Shown: positions 1-5,978, numbered from the stretch's first letter. The stretch is DNA of 6,071 nt from an uncultured Lachnospiraceae bacterium (GCA_937901625.1 CALDIE010000296.1:1-6071), one strand, 5' to 3'. The notes: generated from the letters alone by a model not told the origin. Made by a program: numbers and translations.

Positions 1-44
1 CACCGAGATCTACACTCTTTCCCTACACGACGCTCTTCCGATCT
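1..44 (+). other. Illumina TruSeq/P5 adapter remnant (sequencing artefact)
   Basis: The first 44 bases match the 3' part of the Illumina P5/TruSeq universal adapter, ending in its typical CGCTCTTCCGATCT. This is library DNA left on the end of an assembled contig, not genome. Genomic sequence begins at about base 45. On the minus strand the adapter reads as the peptide IGRASCRERV, a known kind of artefact in protein databases, and it forms the tail of a spurious 87-codon minus-strand ORF (10-273) lying over the antiporter. Confidence 0.98.
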
Positions 45-46
45 TA

Positions 47-967
47 CAGGTATTTTTACTGGTGCTGGGCTTTGTCCTCCTGGTAAAAGGAGCGGATATC
101 TTCGTGGAGGGTGCTTCGGGCATCGCCAAGAAGTTCGGGATCCCCGAGCTGGTGATCGGGCTTACGATCGTGGCGATGGGGACATCGGCTCCGGAGGCTG
201 CGGTCAGTATCGCGGGTGCGGTCAAGGGAAGCGCCGATATATCCATCGGTAACGTTCTCGGAAGCAACATCATGAATGTGCTCGTGATCCTGGGGCTTGC
301 GACAGCGATCGTTCCGATTGCCGTTAAGCCGTCTACCGTAAAGATCGAGATGCCCTTTTTAATACTGATCTCCGTTGTATTCCCTCTTTTGGGGGCGATC
401 GACGGCGTGGTGGGACGTACGGACGGCGCTGTATTATGGGTATTCTTTATCGCTTATCTTACATATCTTTTCATCTCGGCAAAGAAAAAGCCGGAGCCGG
501 AGGGTGAAAACTCCAAACCGGTGGTTCTGTGGAAGGCGATCGTAATGACGATCATCGGAATCCCCATGATCGTATTCGGAAGTGACCTGGCGGTTGATTC
601 GGCCAGCGCCATCGCCAGAACCTTTGGAATGAGCGAGCGTTTTATAGGTTTGACGATCGTGGCACTCGGTACGTCGCTGCCGGAACTCTTTACCTCCGTT
701 ACCGCGGCCCGAAAGGGTAATGCGGATATCGCGATCGGAAATATCGTTGGCAGCAATATCTTTAACATCCTTTTTGTTATCGGGACGAGCTCACTGATCA
801 TCCCCATCAATTTTGCGTCGAACTTCATCTTTGACGCAGTGATCGCATTCGCTGCGATCGTGATCACCTGGTTATGCACCATAAAGGATCACAAGTTAAA
901 CCGTTGGGCAGGTTTTCTGTTGTTGGGCTGCTACGTGGCCTACTTCGCGTATATCGTGATCGTGTGA
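47..967 (+). CDS. Na+/Ca2+ antiporter, CaCA family (YrbG-like), 5' partial
   Basis: This is an inner-membrane cation/Ca2+ exchanger that would use a Na+ or H+ gradient to expel Ca2+. Counting from the GTG at 62, it carries the two inverted alpha-repeats that define the family. Repeat 1 has GTSAPE at 40-45 and GNVLGSNIMN at 63-72; repeat 2 has GTSLPE at 203-208 and GNIVGSNIFN at 226-235. The conserved acidic residues E45 and E208 sit in the ion pathway in known members. A charged linker (KKKPEPEGENSK, about 141-152) separates two bundles of hydrophobic helices, as expected. The frame is open upstream of 62 (47-61 reads QVFLL, fitting the first helix) and runs into adapter, so GTG 62 is not the true start; by my recollection of relatives about 5-10 residues are missing. 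The C-terminus is complete (TGA at 965-967). The downstream terminator separates it from the glycan genes, so it is probably functionally unrelated to them. Confidence 0.93.
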   Translation, partial: QVFLLVLGFVLLVKGADIFVEGASGIAKKFGIPELVIGLTIVAMGTSAPEAAVSIAGAVKGSADISIGNVLGSNIMNVLVILGLATAIVPIAVKPSTVKIEMPFLILISVVFPLLGAIDGVVGRTDGAVLWVFFIAYLTYLFISAKKKPEPEGENSKPVVLWKAIVMTIIGIPMIVFGSDLAVDSASAIARTFGMSERFIGLTIVALGTSLPELFTSVTAARKGNADIAIGNIVGSNIFNILFVIGTSSLIIPINFASNFIFDAVIAFAAIVITWLCTIKDHKLNRWAGFLLLGCYVAYFAYIVIV

Positions 968-991
968 CATGTGACGTGAAGATTTCCGGCC

Positions 992-1016
992 GGGAAGAAT
1001 CTCCCTGGGAAGAATC
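992..1016 (+). repeat. Short tandem direct repeat GGGAAGAATC x2
   Basis: GGGAAGAATC occurs at 992-1001 and again at 1007-1016, a 15-bp period, just after the antiporter stop. It is flanked by the inverted pair TTCCGG (984-989) / CCGGAA (1015-1020), and contains GGGA (992-995) / TCCC (1002-1005), so the transcript 3' region could fold in more than one way. No function is known. Confidence 0.5.
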
Positions 1017-1066
1017 CGGAACACACTCAAAACACAACCTGCCACAGCACACCAAGAAACACACCC

Positions 1067-1108
1067 GCGGGGGCTGTCAAGCGACGGCTCCCGTTTTTGC
1101 CGTTTTTT
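1067..1108 (+). terminator. Rho-independent terminator after the antiporter
   Basis: GGGGGCTGTC (1069-1078) pairs with GACGGCTCCC (1083-1092) across the 4-base loop AAGC, giving 10 bp with two G-U pairs. C1068-G1093 extends the stem. It is followed by TTTTT (1094-1098) and TTTTTT (1103-1108). This is a textbook intrinsic terminator on the plus strand and closes the antiporter transcription unit before the promoter at 1133. Confidence 0.88.
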
Positions 1109-1132
1109 CTCCCCAAGCTTCAAATATAGTTT

Positions 1133-1161
1133 TTGATAAAAGTGCTGCGGAAGAGTATAAT
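1133..1161 (+). promoter_or_regulatory. Sigma-A type promoter of the glycan gene cluster
   Basis: TTGATA (1133-1138) and a perfect TATAAT (1156-1161) are separated by exactly 17 bp, a near-consensus housekeeping promoter on the plus strand. Transcription should begin at about 1167-1169, leaving a leader of about 50 bases before the ATG at 1219. The inverted repeat TAGAGA (1164-1169) / TCTCTA (1181-1186) lies at or just after the predicted start and could be a leader hairpin or an operator; nothing in the window identifies a regulator. Confidence 0.82.
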
Positions 1162-1218
1162 GGTAGAGATTAGGAGAGCGTCTCTAAACGGCGAATATGT
1201 AAAGTGAGGAAAGACCGG

Positions 1219-2175
1219 ATGGCGTCAAAAGCGGTATGGTTTTGGTATGCGGTGAAGTATACCTTGCGGAAAAAGGTGAAATGGTGGTACGATCACACGG
1301 GCTATGCAAAGTGTCCTACGCTTGATAACGAGACGGCATCGAAGAAGGTCATCGAGGCGCTTCATTCCGGGAAGCCATTTATGGCCGGGCGCATAGGACT
1401 TTTTGAACTGGCAGTTATGCGCATGTACGAGTTTGGTAAAAAAAACAAGTACGAACTTACCATGAACAACTTATATAACTGCGCGGGATTTTTTCCCAAT
1501 GATATTTTGCTGGGGGAGGAATTTTTGCGCGTACAAATAGACGCGTTGAAGCAGTGTGATATCCTGGGCAGGTCCGGGGATCTGTGCGAAGATTATTTTG
1601 TTGATCATTATATGCATAAAGGCGCGGTTCTTTCCGAAAATTTTGATCTGTATCATGTATGCAGCTTAAAAGACCCCTGGTCCAAAGCGCTGGCCGGTAA
1701 GAAAGTGCTGGTGGTAACACCCTTTGCCGACTCCGTCAGGATACAGTACGAGAAAAGAGAATTGCTCTTTGGCAATTCGGGACTTTTGCCGGAGATGGAT
1801 ATAAAGGTCTTCCGATCACTGTTAACGATCGGAGATTTAAGGGATGAACGCTTTGCTACATGGTTCGAAGCATTGGATTTTATGAAGAAGGAAATTTTGG
1901 CGGAGGATTTTGATGTGGCCCTGTTAGGCTGCGGTGCCTATGGATTCCCTCTGGCTGCCGAGATCAAAAAGGCGGGAAAACAGGCCATCCACATGGGCGG
2001 TGTACTGCAGATCCTCTTCGGTATCATGGGCAGGCGATGGGATGGATCGCGCTGGGGTGGTCCGGATAAGATGGATACCTATGTAAAGCCGTATTACAAT
2101 GAACACTGGATCTATCCGGTAGAGGAACGCCCGGGGGAAGCCGGTAAAGTGGAGTATGGACCATACTGGAAGTAG
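1219..2175 (+). CDS. Putative GT-D-fold-type glycosyltransferase / polysaccharide biosynthesis protein
   Basis: This 318-residue soluble protein has no signal peptide; a short basic-aromatic N-terminus (KAVWFWYAVKYTLRKKVKWW) could touch the membrane. It resembles proteins I recall from capsule and surface-polysaccharide clusters of gram-positive bacteria, near the GT-D/DUF1792 class. Visible features are AGRIGLFE at 56-63, comparable to the R-x-G-x-x-E motif of that class; a beta strand and turn VLVVTPFADSV at 163-173; and a C-terminal block with DVALLGCGAYGFPLAAEIK at 232-250, then HMGGVLQILFGIMGRRWD at 258-275, resembling a nucleotide-sugar-binding half. GTG at 1204 is in frame, but ATG 1219 has the GAGGA site (1206-1210) 8 bases upstream while GTG 1204 has none, so 1219 is preferred. 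It is first in the unit under the promoter at 1133. Transferase activity and substrate are inferred; the family call is from memory. A polysaccharide-cluster protein of unknown function is the fallback. Confidence 0.6.
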   Translation: MASKAVWFWYAVKYTLRKKVKWWYDHTGYAKCPTLDNETASKKVIEALHSGKPFMAGRIGLFELAVMRMYEFGKKNKYELTMNNLYNCAGFFPNDILLGEEFLRVQIDALKQCDILGRSGDLCEDYFVDHYMHKGAVLSENFDLYHVCSLKDPWSKALAGKKVLVVTPFADSVRIQYEKRELLFGNSGLLPEMDIKVFRSLLTIGDLRDERFATWFEALDFMKKEILAEDFDVALLGCGAYGFPLAAEIKKAGKQAIHMGGVLQILFGIMGRRWDGSRWGGPDKMDTYVKPYYNEHWIYPVEERPGEAGKVEYGPYWK

Positions 2176-2283
2176 GATGATAAAACCTGCCTTGGAGTGT
2201 ATAATTGAGTATAGAAGCCGATCGGGGATAAGTAAGCCCGGAAAGACCATTTGTGTACGGACAAAGGGAGATCTAACAGCCGT

Positions 2284-3477
2284 ATGAAGAAACAGACCAT
2301 ACTGATCGTTCACAACAGATACCGGATTCCCGGAGGTGAAGATATCGTTGCTAAAAAAGAGGCTTCACTTTTAAAGGAACACGGTCATAAGGTGGTTCTT
2401 TATACCAGGGATAACAGCGAGATCGACCGATACGGAAAAGGGAAAAAAATACTTCTCCCGTTTGAAACAATCTTTTCCTTAAAAACATACCATGAAATCC
2501 GCCGGATCATACGAAAGGAACAGGTGGACATAGTGCATGTTCACAATACTCTTCTGCTGATCAGCATGTCGGTGTATTATGCGGCGGTAGCAGAGAAGGT
2601 TCCCGTGGTACAGACGATGCACAATTTTCGTTTGCTCTGCCCGGCCGGTACTTTTTTTCACGATGGGCATGTATGTGAAAAATGCGTTTACGGCGGAATG
2701 GGCTGTGCTATCCGACATAAGTGTTACCGGAAGAGCCGACTGCAGACAATTCTGGTGGCGGCGATGCTTTCGTTTCACCGCAGGACAGGGATTCTTGGGA
2801 AAGTCTATTTTATCTGCCTGACGGAATTTAACCGGGGGAAATTGCTTCTGCTCAACAAAAAAAGGCAGATCATAGATCCAGAAAAGGTATATATCAAGCC
2901 GAATTTTACCACAATAGAGGCAAAAAGGCGTCCCCCCGAGGGATACTACATCGCAATCGGGCGCATAGAAGCACTAAAGGGGAGTGCCTTGATCGCCAAA
3001 GCCTTTGCCAGGAACGGAAAGCGACTGCTTTTTGTGGGAGAAGGAGAACAGAGCGAGTCTTTGAATAAATTTATTAAGAAGGCTCATGCTGAGAATATCG
3101 AGTGTGTAGGTAAATTGCCACATGAGAAGACGATGGAACTCCTTGCCGGGGCGGAAGCGCTGATCACGGCATCTGCCTGGTATGAAACTTTCGGCATGAC
3201 AGTGATCGAAGCCTACGCTTGTGGTGTCCCGGTGATAGCGAGAGATTTTGGAAACATTGCTAATCTTATTCGGGATGGTGTAACGGGAATCAGGTATTCC
3301 GGGAGTGTCGAATCCCTGATGGAAGCGGTGGACACATTGGAAGACTCCGATCGCGAGAAGATGAGGGATGGTGCCTTTAAGGAGTATCTGGATAAATATG
3401 CGGACGATGGTAATTATGAAAGACTAAAGGCAATTTATGATCGTTTGCCGGTTCCTGTAAGACATTCATCCGATTGA
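2284..3477 (+). CDS. GT4-family glycosyltransferase (GT-B fold, retaining)
   Basis: The 397-residue protein would transfer a sugar from an activated donor to a growing glycan on the cytoplasmic face of the membrane. The N-terminal Rossmann half begins with ILIVHNRYRIPGGED (6-20), typical of GT4 enzymes, followed by DIVHVHN (82-88) and QTMHNFRLLCP (110-120). A cysteine group (C119, C131, C134, C141, C147) in the acceptor-side half occurs in one GT4 subgroup. The C-terminal donor-binding half has AIGRIEALKG (224-233), LLFVGEGE (248-255) and the E-x7-E signature ETFGMTVIE (301-309), followed by ACGVPVIA (312-319). Length and domain order are normal, so it looks intact. A TTG start at 2251 is in frame, but residue similarity begins at ATG 2284, which has GGGAG at 2266-2270, a rather long 13 bases upstream. 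It lies 108 bases after the previous gene and probably shares its transcript. Donor and acceptor cannot be told from sequence. Confidence 0.9.
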   Translation: MKKQTILIVHNRYRIPGGEDIVAKKEASLLKEHGHKVVLYTRDNSEIDRYGKGKKILLPFETIFSLKTYHEIRRIIRKEQVDIVHVHNTLLLISMSVYYAAVAEKVPVVQTMHNFRLLCPAGTFFHDGHVCEKCVYGGMGCAIRHKCYRKSRLQTILVAAMLSFHRRTGILGKVYFICLTEFNRGKLLLLNKKRQIIDPEKVYIKPNFTTIEAKRRPPEGYYIAIGRIEALKGSALIAKAFARNGKRLLFVGEGEQSESLNKFIKKAHAENIECVGKLPHEKTMELLAGAEALITASAWYETFGMTVIEAYACGVPVIARDFGNIANLIRDGVTGIRYSGSVESLMEAVDTLEDSDREKMRDGAFKEYLDKYADDGNYERLKAIYDRLPVPVRHSSD

Positions 3478-3488
3478 GAGAAAACAGA

Positions 3489-4178
3489 GTGAATAAGTTT
3501 TATAAACAAAAGTTTAACACCCGGGAGATCTCCGTTCTCGTAAGTGATGAAGAAGAGTCCCTGCGGAAGGCGCTAAAGAATAGGATCCCCGCTATCGCCT
3601 GTATCGGGGAGGATACGGAGTATAAATTATCCTTTGTTCCCTATGCGGTGGAGGATGAAGGCGCGATCGATGAGGATTACCTGCGCTTTGTATATTGCCG
3701 CACAAACGGGATCCCGCTAGAGATCGCAAGGACAGAAAGGCTGCTGATCAGGGAACTTTGCGCGGATGATCGAGAAAAGACCCGGAAGGTCTTTTTGGAT
3801 AACGGAGAGGATGCATTCTCCATATCGGGGGAGGAGCTGCAATCCTATTCGACGAGGGTATATGATTTGTATCGGTACGGGTATTATGCAGTATGTCTTT
3901 TAGAAAATCCGGATATCATGATCGGGATCGCCGGATTCAACCGGCAGAAAGGATGCATCGAACTGGGCTATATCATCCGGAAAGAGTACAGGCGACAGGG
4001 GTATGCGTTTGAAGCCTGCACGGAACTGCTTAATCTGTATGAAAAGGATCCGACGGTCGGGGAGGAGACGGTCACGATCATAATATCGAAAGACAATTTT
4101 GCGTCCCTGTCTTTGGCAAAAAAGTTAAAGGACCGGATGGCAGGATCGAGGATCTGTCCGGAGATAAAAGTGGTTTAG
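3489..4178 (+). CDS. GNAT-family N-acetyltransferase with extra N-terminal domain
   Basis: This protein (229 residues from GTG 3489) would move an acetyl group from acetyl-CoA to an amine, probably of an amino sugar or a protein N-terminus. The GNAT part starts near RTERLLIREL (81-90), a RimJ/RimL-like opening. It contains IGIAGF (145-150), ELGYIIRKEYRRQGYA (158-173), whose RRQGYA is the acetyl-CoA pyrophosphate loop (Q/R-x-x-G-x-A), and SKDNFASLSLAKKL (200-213), matching the usual D-N-x-x-S C-terminal helix. Residues 1-80 are an additional alpha/beta domain with VSDEEESLRKAL (18-29), IPAIACIGED (33-42) and YAVEDEGAIDEDYL (52-65), which I recall on some Lachnospiraceae GNAT proteins but cannot assign a role. 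A TTG at 3474 overlaps the preceding stop codon and would add five residues; both starts have weak ribosome sites and translational coupling is likely. Its place between glycosyltransferases suggests sugar acetylation, an inference only. Confidence 0.82.
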   Translation: MNKFYKQKFNTREISVLVSDEEESLRKALKNRIPAIACIGEDTEYKLSFVPYAVEDEGAIDEDYLRFVYCRTNGIPLEIARTERLLIRELCADDREKTRKVFLDNGEDAFSISGEELQSYSTRVYDLYRYGYYAVCLLENPDIMIGIAGFNRQKGCIELGYIIRKEYRRQGYAFEACTELLNLYEKDPTVGEETVTIIISKDNFASLSLAKKLKDRMAGSRICPEIKVV

Positions 4179-4210
4179 AGAAATAGCCTCAGTATAGTGG
4201 AGAACATTGA

Positions 4211-4765
4211 ATGTATCGCATAGCACATATTTTAGCGTATTTCTTAAACGGAACGGGAAAGTGGCCGGACTATATTGATTGGTTTATGGCTTCCTGCAAG
4301 GCGAATCCGACCATCGATTTCTACATTTTCACCGATGATCACTCGCTAAAGAAATGGGAAGAGATTTCGAATATCCGCTTTGTGTATATGACCTTTGAAA
4401 ATCAGGCGTATTTCCTCTACGGAGATACCAGATGCTTCAATCGCAGGGCGTTCTTAAAGACCCTGCGCAGATATTTCAAAAAGAAAAAGGCGTACACCGT
4501 GGATTATATATGTCTGGAGGATTATGAGAACATAGTGCGCGCCGTAGATAAAAGGGGAGCGGATGTGCTGACCACCCGTATCGCGGAGCGCATCTGCGGG
4601 CAATTCGGAAGAGCCGCCTATTGTCTCGGGGAAAACGCCTTCGCACTCATAGATGAGGAGATAAAGGATACGAGCTATACCAGCAGCCAAACGATAACCG
4701 AGGAAAAAGACGTGTTCCTTGATCGGGTCTGCGGCCTCTATGACATTGCATCGTATCTGGCTTGA
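4211..4765 (+). CDS. Glycosyltransferase-like protein (DUF6625-like N-terminus), probably truncated and fused to IS DNA
   Basis: The start is well supported: ATG 4211 follows GGAGA (4199-4203) by 7 bases, 32 bases after the acetyltransferase stop, so it belongs to the same operon. The first ~63 residues resemble the start of the DUF6625 glycosyltransferase-like family: a first strand and loop RIAHILAYF, WPDYIDWFMASCKANPTIDF (18-37), YIFTDD (38-43) and RFVYMTFE (56-63). Residues 64-151 have coding character (for example KRGADVLTTRIAERICGQF, 114-132) but I do not recognise them, and they do not fit what I remember of that family's middle, so an internal change or a divergent relative is possible. 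Residues from about 152 to the TGA at 4763-4765 lie exactly antisense to conserved transposase sequence, so the present C-terminus is probably not native. The family's usual length is, as I recall, near 300 residues, against 184 here. Likely nonfunctional. Confidence 0.55.
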   Translation: MYRIAHILAYFLNGTGKWPDYIDWFMASCKANPTIDFYIFTDDHSLKKWEEISNIRFVYMTFENQAYFLYGDTRCFNRRAFLKTLRRYFKKKKAYTVDYICLEDYENIVRAVDKRGADVLTTRIAERICGQFGRAAYCLGENAFALIDEEIKDTSYTSSQTITEEKDVFLDRVCGLYDIASYLA

Positions 4766-5833
4766 CTGAGGTTTCAACGAAAGAAATGTCAAATATGCCA
4801 TGCAAAGGGTCATGTAGAAGTTCAATGCGTTGATGGCTTTCAGGGAACGAACCCGGAAGTTCTCAAACTCGAACACTGTTTTTTTACATCTGAAGTACTC
4901 TTCAATGCGCCATCTGGAGAAATACAGCTTTGCAACCCGAATAACATCGTCCTTGGAGCGAATCGGGATATTGGTGGCCAGCATCATGGGGTGCTCCGTA
5001 ATGCCGTAGACCAGTACCAACCATATCGGTTTTCTGGACGCTGTGATCATCACCTTCACATGGGAAAGATAGGCTTCGTGCTCCGTATCATGATAGCGGA
5101 GCTTCATTTTGATCTTGCCCTTTCGCCGGTCACGAAGTTCTGTGACTGGCGTCCATTTGTTATGATACAATACCTTTCGCTTGGACGTCAGACGAATCAC
5201 ATAGTCCTGCTTCATTTCATCCAGCTTGAGGAACACTTTGTTGTCATCATAGCCCCTGTCCATCACATAGATAGCTTTCTTGAACAGGCTGGCACACTGG
5301 TCAATCGCCTCAAAAGTAACGGCATTGGCAGAAACATATCCCTTTTCCCGGGATGAGTGAATCCGGGAAAAGACGCTTACGGGCTGCTTGCTTCGGGTGA
5401 TCACTACAGCCTCTGTCACATGATAGCCTTTCTCATAGACACTTTTCTTCTCGGTGCTCTTTGAGCCGTCCCGGACAATTCCCAGCGATTCAAACTTGTA
5501 GCCTTCAGGCTTCACAACATCGCTGTCGTCAATCAGTATCGTAGGATTCTTCGGTACCCATTCCCGGATAAACTCGTGATACGCATTCTTCGCCTCTTCC
5601 GCAATCCCTTTGCACAGATGCCGCCCCAGCCGTTCCACAGCATTGACCTTCTTCGTCCGCTCGTGCAGCTGATCTACGATGCTTGTCAACAGACAACTCT
5701 TCGCCGCCAGCATCCCGTAGGTCATGTCTGCTCCGAATTTCTGGTCCGGCCGCGTTAGACCTTTGAAAATTCTTTTCCCAAATTCTATGACTGACCGTTT
5801 CAATGTGTACGTTTTTGTGGTAGAATACTTCAT
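4454..5833 (-). CDS. IS4-family DDE transposase with an altered C-terminus
   Basis: This is the transposase of an insertion sequence, cutting and joining DNA ends with an RNase H-like DDE core (DDE_Tnp_1). Visible core motifs are ILIDDSDVVKP (99-109, first aspartates), YVMDRGYDD (189-197; D192 is the likely second catalytic aspartate) and Y304-x2-R307-x3-E311-x6-K318, the exact YREK signature of IS4 with catalytic E311. The ATG at 5833 has AAAGGAG (5842-5848) 8 bases upstream and an extended -10 promoter at 5882-5890. Family-like sequence continues through ADPIKE (368-373) and YRLAAGI (380-386) to about residue 390 (near base 4664). In relatives as I recall them, roughly 28 more conserved residues follow, with KEGVRLWF-like and K/R-rich segments; here the frame instead runs 69 codons antisense through the glycosyltransferase-like gene. 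The ORF is therefore probably a 3'-truncated transposase with a read-through tail. The catalytic core is intact, but mobility is doubtful without a downstream end. Confidence 0.85.
   Translation of the reverse strand: MKYSTTKTYTLKRSVIEFGKRIFKGLTRPDQKFGADMTYGMLAAKSCLLTSIVDQLHERTKKVNAVERLGRHLCKGIAEEAKNAYHEFIREWVPKNPTILIDDSDVVKPEGYKFESLGIVRDGSKSTEKKSVYEKGYHVTEAVVITRSKQPVSVFSRIHSSREKGYVSANAVTFEAIDQCASLFKKAIYVMDRGYDDNKVFLKLDEMKQDYVIRLTSKRKVLYHNKWTPVTELRDRRKGKIKMKLRYHDTEHEAYLSHVKVMITASRKPIWLVLVYGITEHPMMLATNIPIRSKDDVIRVAKLYFSRWRIEEYFRCKKTVFEFENFRVRSLKAINALNFYMTLCMAYLTFLSLKPQSSQIRCNVIEAADPIKEHVFFLGYRLAAGIARILYLLIYECEGVFPETIGGSSELPADALRDTGGQHIRSPFIYGAHYVLIILQTYIIHGVRLFLFEISAQGL
5342..5372. repeat. Perfect 10-bp inverted repeat inside the transposase gene
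   Basis: CTTTTCCCGG (5342-5351) and CCGGGAAAAG (5363-5372) are perfect complements around an 11-base loop. AT/AT (5353-5354, 5361-5362) adds two pairs after a one-base bulge. On the coding strand it covers the codons for about FSRIHSSREK (155-164). It would form a strong hairpin in the transposase mRNA. Confidence 0.7.
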
Positions 5834-5841
5834 GAGAGAGG

Positions 5842-5848
5842 CTCCTTT
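5842..5848 (-). promoter_or_regulatory. Ribosome binding site of the transposase
   Basis: On the minus strand this reads AAAGGAG, 8 bases before the ATG at 5833-5831. It is the best Shine-Dalgarno match in the window and fixes the transposase start. Confidence 0.85.
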
Positions 5849-5881
5849 CAGCTGTTTAGTGGGGTTTTTGTTTGCATCTCA

Positions 5882-5890
5882 ATTATACCA
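5882..5890 (-). promoter_or_regulatory. Extended -10 promoter of the transposase
   Basis: The minus strand reads TGGTATAAT, a perfect TGN-TATAAT extended -10 element. There is no good -35 at 16-18 bp spacing (the 17-bp position reads AGGCAC), which extended -10 promoters tolerate. Predicted transcription start is about 5875, leaving a leader of about 40 bases before the ribosome site and ATG. Confidence 0.65.
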
Positions 5891-5955
5891 CTTCCTGCTG
5901 GATTGTGCCTCTCTTTTTCTGCCTTGTTCCCTTCCTCATACGGAAACTCAAAGAA

Positions 5956-5978
5956 TTGAACTGATTATTCTCAGTCAA
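5956..5978. repeat. Imperfect inverted repeat near the IS 5' side
   Basis: TTGAACTGA (5956-5964) and TCAGTCAA (5971-5978) pair around TTATTC with one unpaired base. It lies about 70 bp upstream of the transposase -10. It could be a regulatory site, a subterminal transposase-binding site or chance. The surrounding 5891-6071 holds no convincing gene on either strand. Confidence 0.4.

Noticed and set aside
10..273. Minus-strand 87-codon ORF at the window start
   Set aside because: Its N-terminal part is antisense to the antiporter's first alpha-repeat and its C-terminus is translated adapter.
454..882. Minus-strand 142-codon ORF
   Set aside because: Lies fully antisense to the antiporter, shows no family motif of its own and has no ribosome site worth noting.
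874..1173. Plus-strand 99-codon ORF across the antiporter end and spacer
   Set aside because: Out of frame with the antiporter, spans the terminator and promoter, and its composition follows the A/C-rich spacer.
1197..1202. Minimal start-stop ATG-TAA in the leader of the glycan operon
   Set aside because: No Shine-Dalgarno site in front of it; start-stop pairs arise easily by chance.
2200..2205. TATAAT between the GT-D-like and GT4 genes
   Set aside because: No -35 match at 16-18 bp and no proper TGN extension; an internal promoter is possible but not supported.
4991..5356. Plus-strand 121-codon ORF inside the IS
   Set aside because: Antisense to the conserved transposase core; no recognisable domain or ribosome site.
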